Source: Persicaria tinctoria
Lineage: Eukaryota; Streptophyta; Magnoliopsida; Caryophyllales; Polygonaceae
DNA: 64,000 nucleotides
Assembly (NCBI GenBank): GCA_037127255.1
Contig: JBANSL010000003.1
Coordinates: 49,880,314-49,944,313, forward strand
Reading direction: 5' to 3'
The position numbers and the translations under genes were made by a program. Shown here piece by piece: positions 55,913 to 64,000 of this stretch (positions are counted from its first letter, which is position 1; every line of letters starts with the position of its first letter). Below the pieces are notes generated by a model. It was given only the letters and a program-made list of their open reading frames with translations, ran no database searches and was not told where the DNA came from.

Positions 55913-56545
55913 TCCTTTAGAGCACATAACTGTATTTCTGGATTTATGTGAAGCTATTGCGGATGATTCAATTCTAGAATATTTAAAACTAAAGGCTTTT
56001 CGTTGGTCGCATGCAGGAAAAGCTTCACATTAGTTCGAGCGTTTGGCTCCACAATCCATCCGCACGTGGAACGAACTTGGGGATTTCTTTCATAACAAGT
56101 TCTTTCCTCCAGCCAAGACGGCGCATCTCAGACAGCAGATCACAACCAAGCAAAAGCCAGAGGAAACACTCGCACAGGTCTGAGAGCGCTACAAACGACT
56201 GCTGAAATCCTATCCTACGCATGGACATTCACCATATGTAATCTAGGAGATCATCTTTAATTCCCTGGATGCACCTACAAAGGAGCAGATCAACACATAT
56301 ACGACATATAGGTATCTTGAGTACACACCACGTCGGGCTTGGGATACCTTCGAGATGTTGGCCAATTACGACAACACTTATGAGACTGCTGCGGCTCCCG
56401 ACGAAAGGTCTGCCCCATATATGCCACTCTATGAGCTATCAAAGGAGATTGATCCCGACGTTATGAACCAGTTCCACCAAGACCAGGTACGCCACCTTAC
56501 CAAACAAGTGAAATTCCATTCTAACCTTGTTTAGAGTGTGGGTCT

Positions 56546-57187
56546 GTGAGGCACAACACTATTGTGTGCCTACATGTCGACGTCGAGTAAGCTACTCGAC
56601 GTCAAATGTACATATCTAGTTAAGGGGAGCCTGTTGTCGACTCGAGACCACCCTGAGGCTTCAACACACGCGATGTCAAGTGAGTCTAGTTGACATCGAC
56701 TGACCTACTCGATATCGACTCACCCTGTAGCATTTTTCAGCACTTGTTCCGTAAATCTGCACGTCTGTCTAGTAAGTTTCTTTCGTTACCCTTGTTTTTA
56801 TACAGTGAGGACACTGTAATATCTAAGTATGGGGTGGGGGAAAGGCTTAATTTGAGCATATTTAATTGTATTTCTTGAATTGCTCATACATGTTGTTTTC
56901 CAAACCTTATTTATCTATATCCTTACATGTTGTTTTCCAAACCTTATTTTTATCACCCCCATTCAAAATTTTTTATTAGTGTCATGGAAGTTTTTATTGA
57001 ACTCGATGATGCAAAATTGAAAACCATAAAATGAGGTAAGATGTGATGTTGCTTTTTACATTATGCATGATAAGAGGACGGAGGACTTTATTTTCCATAC
57101 ATTCTTACATATCCTAGCCTTACCTATGCTTATATGCATCACAAGACATTATGAGCCCTATTTTATATTTTGCTCCATATGTTCTAC
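56546..57187 (+). other. 3' region of element C
   Basis: Contains TCGACGTCGA and TCGATATCGA words at 56577-56720, the G-rich TATGGGGTGGGGGA tract at about 56829, and sequence matching the reverse complement of element A's 3' region. No gene. Confidence 0.6.
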
Positions 57188-57460
57188 GCTACAAAAAAAA
57201 AAACATTTGAGAAACGACTATTTGCTATGGATGAAAATCTATTTGTTTTGGCAAAAGGGTAGTAGCAACGACTATAGCAATGGGAAATCAGATGTGGGGA
57301 AAGCATTGGTGGCAAAAGAGTATAGCAACGGCTATAGCCGTGGCTAGAGGCAAAGAGACGACAAGTTGCTGTTGCTAATTTATTTCTCGAAAATTAAAAA
57401 AAAAACACTACATTTTAGCCCGGATTCTTCAGGCCTGGGCTAAAAAGTCCTAATTTTTTT
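57188..57460. mobile_element. CACTA-like terminal fragments
   Basis: CTACAAAAAAA at 57190 followed by GAAACGACTATTTGC and GCAACGGCTATAGCCG phrases, and a second CACTACATTTTAGCCCGG at 57404 with an AGCCCGG/CCTGGGCT inverted pair. Both look like CACTA ends, but partners are missing. Confidence 0.35.
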
Positions 57461-57674
57461 TAAAAAATAATACACCATAAATTCTGTTCTAAATACATTA
57501 GAATAGTAGCTGTGAGAATACCGTAATGAGTGTTTTCAATTATATTTAAATGCATAATATTGTAAATGTAATACTGTACAATTAAGTTAAGCTACTAGAG
57601 AATGAGATCCTATAAGAAAAACATAATATAGGCGGTTTCCACATGCAAATCCACAATTTTAAAAGCTTCCCCAT

Positions 57675-58986
57675 TGATAATGCACATTTCATATAGGCAT
57701 TATAGGTATTTATTATTGCAATTAGGTAGTGATTTTGCTTATGTTTGAGTCTAGTTTCGTATATTGCTTGTGAAGTGTTCAAGTTTGGAATCTACACCTT
57801 TTTAGTGTTTATTCTGCAGAGCTACATTCCGACCTTGAAGGGACATTGGAATAGCTTAAGAGACATGTTTTGGAGCATAAGGAGGCTAAGAAGGAAGCTA
57901 GAGAGGAGCAAGAAAGCACGACATTAGAGTTTATTGAAGTCAATCAAGGGAAGTCTGTCACTGCATAGGTAGCACCCGCCGCAATTTGTACGGCGCCTGC
58001 CGTGGGCCGGTTTCCAGCGTTTGCGATTTTGGATCCGAAGACATTATTTCCTATTATTTTATTCCTATTTCCACTAGGGTTTGACTAACTATGTGAGAGT
58101 CTATATTAGGTTTATTTCAGTTTATTCAACCGTGTGTGTGGCTATTATGTGAGACTATGAACACCATTAGAGAGAGAGAGAGAGAATTGGCCTATGGGTT
58201 GCTAAACTCATAGTTTTGCCTGTGATTCGATGACATGGTTGTTTGGATTGTGAGGATTTGATTCTATTTAGTTATTCGTACTCATAGTTATCATCTTGTG
58301 CTTATTGATTATATTTGTGTTCCTTTCTAGGATTGATCACCATGTTAGGAATTGCATCTTAGCTATGAATTCGTTGTTGTTTTCTTGATAGCAAACAAAG
58401 TTATTAAGATAGTGATGTTTCTTTGTCTTTGTAGTGGATGATTTCAGTTGATCTATGTTGTGGATATTCGATTAGGGTTGAGTTCGGTTTGCGCCTATTT
58501 GTCTTAATTGGATTGAATCAATATGCCAATTGGTCTGATTACTTGAGTCCTTAATGCTATTCTTTAGTGATGTTGAATATGGTGATTGTATCCTTGCAGA
58601 TCTCTAAACTTTAGTCAAGTAGACCTATGTTTATGAAAATTGATAGATCAATCCTAGGACCATGAATTCCAACCATTGTCAAAGAATTACAGGTGAAATG
58701 TTCTTTCTACTTTGATATCAATCTACTTTGCAATCATAAATCTGGCTACTTTTACATCTTGGTTACTTGCTACAAATCATTGCTTTTTCATAAGAGTTCT
58801 TGCTAAGAGTCATTGAATAGGAAATCGCTTCTCCCTGTGGGTTCGACTCCGGGCTTCATCGCTATACTAGTAGTTGTTTGGTTTATCAATTGATTGATTG
58901 CTTAATCTATTGGTTTTGTGTTTGAGTTTGGATTATATTACTATTTGGGAAAGGGAGAAAGTGCTAACGATGTTCATCCCGCATCA
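57675..58986 (+). repeat. 5' LTR of element D
   Basis: Starts TGATAATGCACATTTC and ends GCATCA before the primer site. Holds a GC-rich segment at 57967-58010 (CACCCGCCGC, CGGCGCCTGCCG) and a short (AG)n run at 58163-58185. The first 500 bases match the fragment at 49100-49678. Confidence 0.7.
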
Positions 58987-58992
58987 AATTCT

Positions 58993-59010
58993 TTGCGCCG
59001 TTGTCGAGGA
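58993..59010 (+). other. Primer binding site of element D (degenerate tRNA-Asp)
   Basis: TTGCGCCGTTGTCGAGGA, three mismatches from the tRNA-Asp complement and placed as expected after the LTR. Confidence 0.7.
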
Positions 59011-59099
59011 GAAGAAATGAGTTTGCTTTTCTTTATCTCTTTCAATAACTCTTTACTTTGAGGCTTTTGTGTCCTTGTGTGTTTCAAACTAGATCTTCT

Positions 59100-60798
59100 A
59101 ATTCATTACCTTTGTCTTTTGATTCTGAGATTGAAAGATCTCTTAGGTTGAAAAGGAGGCTCGAGTTTTATACAAACAAGGAGATGGCAGTTGAAATTGT
59201 TGATCCGCCATGAACGACCCTGAGAAACCTAAAGGAACTTAATTTGAGTGCTCAACCACTTGCAATTAGTCTTCCTGATATGCCTGAGGGTTCAAGATTT
59301 GAGAATAAGTGGAATTGGTCTTCTATTTTACCCTACTTTCATGGATTGCCTGGGGAGGAACCAAACAAGCACCTTGCTACCTTCGTGAGTGTGTGTGATA
59401 TACTTACACCCCAAGGCCTTACCGATGACCAATTGATGTTGAGAGTGTTCCTTTTTACCTTGAAAGATTCTGCATCGATTGGCTTTATTACCTACCCCCA
59501 GAAAGCATTACTACTTGGGTTCAATTGAAGAAAGCTTTCCTGCAAAAGTACTTTCCTGCGACTCGCCTCAACAAACTTAAGAAGGAGTTGTCCAATATTG
59601 AGCAATCACCTACGGAGAGTCTTTATGAGTATGTTGAGCGGTTCAAGAAGCTTAAAGGTAGTTGTCCGAAACATTGTATACCCGAGGATGATCTAGTTCT
59701 ATATCTTTATGAAGGCTTGCTTGACACCGATAGGAGTTTCATCAAAGCTACTAGAAGAGGAGATATTTTGGATAAAACACCTTAGGAAGCAATGCATATT
59801 TTTGAAGGGTTGGCTAATGATTCGCAACAATATGGGAGACACCAAGGAGTTAGATGAGTTCATAATAGTTCTAGAGATGGCCACAAGGATGAGATAGATA
59901 ATCTTACGGACATAGTGAATAAGATGGCTATGCAAATGAATCAATCTCAGTAGCCTAGACCTTGTGATGTTTGTGGAGATCAAACTCATCCGAACTATAA
60001 GTGTCCCTTGATTCAGGAGGACACCGCTGATGTGAATGCTATGGATTATGGACCTCGCCGGAACATGGTAACAATTACAATCAAGGCTACAATGCGAACT
60101 ATCAAAGTGGAGTCAACGGTAGAGGCCAGCAATAACAAGTTCCTTTTTAGATTGGACAATTTGAGAATCATCCGAGAAACACTAAACAAGAGGATAAAGA
60201 TAAGACATTGAGGTTATTGCCGGATAAGATGAGTGTTCATGAAAATTTGTTGAGTCAAATACCTAAGGAGATTGGAGAATTGAAAGCGAAAGATTCTGGG
60301 AAGTTACCATTGCAGGTGGTAGTGAATCCGAAGGAGAATGTTAGTGCCATGATCCTTAGAAGAGGTAAACAAGTGAATGTGCCCATTAGGAATGTTGAAG
60401 ACAGGCTTAGGGAAGAAGTTGATTTGGGAAAAGAGGACGAGACAGAATTGGAGACACACTGCAAAGACGGCGCCCACCGCCCCTCACCACGGCGCCCGCC
60501 GCCCCCTTTAGTGACGGAACCGATTTCTGAAGTTGTTGAATCCCCGAAGAAATCTTCCAAAGAAGTGTCTTCTAAGGTCTCAAGACCTACGCCGCCCTTT
60601 CCTCATGCCTTAAGTTCTGATCGTATGTGGGAAGATGAACAAATTCTTTATGACACATTTGCTCATTGTGAGGTAAATATTCAACTTTTCAATTTAATTA
60701 AAACTGTGCCTCGCTATGCGAAATTTTTGAAAGAACTATGTGATAACTCCACTGCCTTGATGAAAATCGGAAATGGTTTCAAAGGCTTTGACACATAG
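59100..60798 (+). pseudogene. Athila gag of element D
   Basis: Reads FDSEIERSLRLKRR, then LPDMPEGSRFENKWN and FHGLPGEEPNKHLATFVSVC, the typical Athila N-terminus. After a frame change at about 59520 comes KKAFLQKYFPATRLNKLKKEL, ESLYEYVERFKKLKGSCP and a CDVCGDQTHPNYKCP zinc knuckle (about 59963-60006). The last part (60208-60798) is open, with a Pro/Arg linker rich in GGCGCC-type DNA, and ends before the protease. There are several stops. Confidence 0.78.
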
Positions 60799-60828
60799 CT
60801 TGTGTCAAAGGTCTTGAAGCTACAACTG

Positions 60829-61813
60829 TGTTGATGAAACACAAAACCTGTATTATTTGAATATTAGTTCCGAATGTTATTATACGTCATTATTATATAT
60901 ATTTCCAAATATTATTATATATATTATGCACTAAAAATGCAACAAGAATTTCAAATGAAGTCTCCTTCCTTAAGCTAAAGGACATGAAGTTCGAATTTGG
61001 TGGATCATGGCTTCGAAGTTTCCTAGAATAGAAGATTGTGAAGATTGTCGTGATCTGTTCTAGCCGTTGAGAGAAGATCCTTCTTTGAAAGAGGCACCGC
61101 TTTGATCTAATATAAAAAGGAGATGAAGAAGAGAAGACAAGTACATGTGTTGAACGAAAACCTCATTGATCTACAGCGCACACAAAGCCCCCAAGTCAAT
61201 CTGTCTTCTTCGTGTACTCTCTGCTAGGTGTTAAGAGTTGTATCTTTTGTTTCAAAGCACTTGAGAGTTACACAGTTAGCTTATAGGATATATTTCGAGA
61301 GAGTGTTATACTCGAGAGTTTATAATTCAGGAAGTGGACACTAGGCGATTGGTTCACGAAGTGTATGAGGATTGTACTAGATAGCTGAGAGAGGTGGGGC
61401 TCTTCTAGATTGGTCTAGGACTCCAAGGGAACGGGAGTTGGCTAGATTGCAATTGTAGAGGAGAGAGGCTTCTCGGTGATCTATTAGGATCCTAAGTCTT
61501 GTTAATCAATAAAGCCGTTTGAATCCTAGGGTTGTGGAAGAACCCTAGGCGGGAACTAAGCCTTTAAGGAGCCGAACCTCGTTAATAATCCGTTGTGTCC
61601 TTTACTTATTGTTTTACCATATTTCCGCACTTGTTTTGAATTGTATAACTCTTTTGTGATTCATGTTTTCCAGAGGAAAGAATTAAGTCTAATCTCAAAG
61701 GGTTTTGGAAGCGTTTCAAAAGTCTTGAGATTATCAGCGAAAAGTTGCCATACTCTATTCAGCCCCCCTTCTAGAGTATCTTTATTACTTTGTTATACAT
61801 TATCGAACCTTCA
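60829..61813 (+). repeat. 5' LTR of the Copia element
   Basis: 985 bp, TGTTGATG...CCTTCA ends, with a TATA box (TATAAAAAGG, 61111-61120). The (T)TGGTATCAGAGCC primer site follows. Confidence 0.78.
61111..61118 (+). promoter_or_regulatory. Copia LTR TATA box
   Basis: TATAAAAA about 280 bases into the LTR, in GC-moderate context. Inferred from position and sequence only. Confidence 0.5.
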
Positions 61814-61814
61814 A

Positions 61815-61828
61815 TTGGTATCAGAGCC
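61815..61828 (+). other. Primer binding site, initiator tRNA-Met
   Basis: TTGGTATCAGAGCC directly after the LTR end, the standard plant Copia primer site. Confidence 0.88.
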
Positions 61829-61872
61829 TTACTCGCTGCTTTTGATCTAACAATCTTGTGAGTTTTTTTATC

Positions 61873-64000
61873 ATGTCTGGTGAAGCAAGCGTAGGATTTG
61901 CACAAGGGAGGTCTACTAGTAGACCACCACTCTTTGTAGGAAACAACTTCGTCCACTGGAGGTCCTTGATGAAAATGTTCATTATAGATTAAGATTTGGA
62001 ACTTTGGAACATTATAGAGAATGGTCCGAAGATTCCAGTGAAAGGCGGACCAAATGGAAGAAAAGTCGCGAAGACCGAGGCTGAGTTCATCCAAGCGGAT
62101 CTTGAACTCTTCTCCAAGAACTACAAGGCCATTAACTTACTATATTGTGGTCTCCGTACTGATGAGTTTAACCATATTTCATCTTGTAGGTCGGCTAAAG
62201 AGATTTGGGACAAGTTGGTTGTCACCTACGAGGGAACCAGTCAAGTGAAGGACACCAAGATCAGCATCTTCCTTCGAAAGTATGAACTTTTCAAAATGAA
62301 GCCTGACGAGTCTATTAATTAAGGCCATGTTCACACGGTTCACGGAAATCACAAACAACCTTGACTCTCTCAGCAAGACCTTTGAGAATGTTGAGAAAGT
62401 GAGGAAGATATTGAGGTGTCTCCTAAAAGACAAATGGGGCCCGAAAGTGACAGTCATAGACGAAGCCCAAAATCTCACCACTCTACCCCTTCATGACTTG
62501 CTTGGGAAGCTGATCACACATGAGATAATTCTCAATGAAGACGATGGAGAACTCCAAACAAGCACTAAGAACTTGGCACTCAAGTCTAAGAAGGATGAGC
62601 CCAAAGATGTGTCTGATTCTGAAGATGAGGATGATCCCTTTTATCTCATTACAAAGGGTTTTTCTCAAATCCTCAAGATGAAGAAGCAATTCAACAACAA
62701 AGATGGATCAGAGTCTTCCAAATTTCGAGGTAAGTTTCAATACAACAAATATGACAAGAAGACTAAACCTTTGTCTTGTTTTGAATGTGGTAAAACAGAC
62801 CATCTAGTGAAAGATTGCCCTCAAACGAAGAAGAGGAAATTCAAGAAAGGTGATAGATGGAAAGAGAAAGCCATGGTGGCAACTTGGAGTGATTCTGACT
62901 CAGGTGACTCAGACTCCGATGATAAAAAGGCCAACCTTTGTCTCATGGCCTCAGGAGATGAATCCCACGATGAGCAACTTGAGGTAACTATAAGAGAACT
63001 CATGGCAAGTCCAAAAGAGGTACTATCGAAATTCTTTTCTAATATGATTGCCAATGAAGAGAAACTTATTGCCCAAACCAACACTCTTATTAAGAAAACC
63101 GTGGACCAGGAAAGAACTATTGAGGAACTGTCTATGAGGGCCAAAAGTCTTGAAACCTCTTATTCAGGTCTTGACATTAAAGCCAAGACCAACAGACAGC
63201 CCTCAGAAGTTTTAAGACCAATAGCCAGCCCTCATAAGTTTTACCAAGTCCAAAGGCACTCTTGATAGGATGTTGGGTGAGCAACAAAGTTCTCTAAACA
63301 AAAGTGGTATTGGTTACAATCCAAGGTTTTTAAAGAAGCAACACATTACTACTTTTGTAAAGGCAAAAGGAAGCAAAACCTCTCTTATATGTCACCACTG
63401 TCCAAGAAAGGGACATGCAAGAGAGACCTGTCCCCATAGAAGAAAGGATCCTCATATTATTTGCAATACATTTCCTGTTCGCTTGAGAAAAGAACGGATA
63501 GCGCAAGTTTGGATTCCCAAAGGCACTATTTTACCAAATATTGTTTATCCCAATAAAGGATCTAAATTTGCTCACTGGTCTAGCCACAAAGGTTGATTTG
63601 TGTTTTGCAGAAGATCACCAAGGTGAAAGAGCAAAAATGGATTATGGACAGTGGATGCTCTTGACATATGAGTGGGAAGAGGTCTCTCTTCCATGAACTA
63701 AAGAAGTAATCCAGTGGAACAATCACTCTTGGTGACAAAGGAAAGTGTGACATCGTTGGTATCGGTAGTGTTCGGAGTGATCCTAACCATAGAATTAAAA
63801 ATGTTTATCTTGTCAATGGTTTGAAGTATAATTTGCTTAGTGTTTCTCAACTATCTGATAGTGGTAATGGTGTTGGATTTAACAAGAAAAGACGTCTAGC
63901 ACGCAGAGAAGATACAGGTGAAATAGTTCTAAACTGCCTATCGCTATAACAACATCTATGTTGTGAATGATGAGAAAGTGGCACAAGGAAGCTTAACATG
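61873..64000 (+). pseudogene. Copia gag-pol, 5' part, with stops and frameshifts
   Basis: ATG 61873 (MSGEASVGFAQGR, then RPPLFVGNNFVHWRSLMKMF). TAA at 61990, then DLELWNIIENGP and the UBN2-type Gag (LLYCGLRTDEF, AKEIWDKLVVTYEGT). A frameshift near 62322 leads to an open frame 62327-63265 with knuckle CFECGKTDHLVKDCP at about 62781-62825 and an acidic Ser/Asp stretch. Another shift gives a second knuckle CHHCPRKGHARETCP (about 63391-63435). The protease follows: WIMDSGCS, where a TGA replaces the usual Arg codon before HMSG, then NHRIKNVYLVNGLKYNLLSVSQL of the GAG-pre-integrase region. Confidence 0.8.

Larger units (their letters stand above)
51667..56545 (+). pseudogene. gag of element C, interrupted by a hAT and frame errors
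   Basis: Starts ATG with MRRIDHTTKFDPLLKPEHFFHL. A frame change near 51905 leads to VPESSIVLTRVSFEIRPSF and FQERPNECSL, cut at 52037. The same reading continues from 55913 (LEHITVFLDLCEAIADDS, LKLKAFRWSHAG). Several stops follow, with KFFPPAKTAHLRQQI and PSKEID-like text collinear with element A's Gag until about 56530. The zinc knuckle is degenerate and the protease is lost. The two halves join cleanly in sense if one 8-bp copy of the hAT target duplication is removed. Confidence 0.78.
50019..57187 (+). mobile_element. Element C: Athila-like element, private motif TCGACGTCGA, 3' LTR missing
   Basis: Plus-strand LTR 50019-51573, tRNA-Asp-type primer site, gag split by a hAT (52038-55912), then a shortened gag end and a 3' untranslated region that aligns with element A through about 57187. 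The protease and 3' LTR are absent. Interrupted by CACTA-like sequence at the right. Confidence 0.75.
57675..60828 (+). mobile_element. Element D: decayed Athila-type element
   Basis: LTR 57675-58986, tRNA-Asp-like primer site 58993-59010, and degenerate gag 59100-60798. It is cut by the Copia LTR at about 60829, with pol not present. Its private GC-rich motif (GGCGCC with CCGCCG) occurs in the LTR and in the gag linker. Confidence 0.72.
60829..64000 (+). mobile_element. Copia element, SIRE/Maximus-like, running off the window
   Basis: LTR 60829-61813, initiator-Met primer site 61815-61828, and a gag-pol frame from 61873. Two zinc knuckles after a UBN2-like Gag, followed directly by protease, suggest the SIRE lineage. 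Stops and frameshifts show it is inactive. Reverse transcriptase and the second LTR lie beyond the window. Confidence 0.8.

Overview
This window is repeat-rich nuclear DNA of a flowering plant, most likely a eudicot. The evidence is plant-specific transposon families (Athila/Tat-type Ty3 elements primed by tRNA-Asp, MuDR-type MULEs, BED-finger hATs, a Stowaway MITE, a TRIM), plant mobile domain (PMD) genes, and one intact seven-exon plant gene. I cannot name the species. I see only one convincing host gene (25419-27384, an intact bHLH-MYC_N/'WNK-related' protein); most of the rest is nested mobile DNA and its debris.

Layout. 1-7415: a young, minus-strand, non-autonomous Athila-like LTR element whose single intact 1131-aa ORF carries Gag, zinc knuckle, protease and an integrase-tail-like end, with no reverse transcriptase. 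It sits inside a related plus-strand LTR (7416-8628), which lies in an older Ty3 LTR/leader (8629-9620). 10343-17352: a 7-kb terminal-inverted-repeat (TIR) element in (TA)n, with GTGCA minisatellites and three tRNA-Ile-like modules. 17393-17811: hAT-type MITE. 17848-25103: MULE-1, with a full-length transposase frame broken by three stops plus a six-exon PMD gene; its right end lies about 0.3 kb upstream of the host gene. 28168-28424: Stowaway MITE. 28884-35909: MULE-2, with a decayed transposase fused to an OTU cysteine-protease domain and a second PMD gene. 36702-41595: a Pack-type TIR element holding the 5' end of a FolD gene, a nested non-autonomous hAT with exact 8-bp target duplication, and a 1.6-kb minisatellite.

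From 42020 rightward come further Athila-like elements: B (42020-49034, decayed, chimeric), a D-type LTR fragment and a TRIM (49100-50018), C (50019-57187, its gag split by an autonomous-type hAT at 52038-55912), D (57675-60798, decayed), and a Copia element of probable SIRE/Maximus type running off the window end (60829-64000).

The most striking pattern is that several unrelated elements each carry a private short palindrome in many copies. Athila-like families A, B and C use variants of one scheme, TCGA-NN-TCGA, with family-specific central bases, and place it both in the untranslated LTRs and in the coding linkers of gag. Family D does the same with a GGCGCC-type motif. MULE-1 and MULE-2 carry arrays of different ~20-bp palindromes, and both also carry PMD genes.
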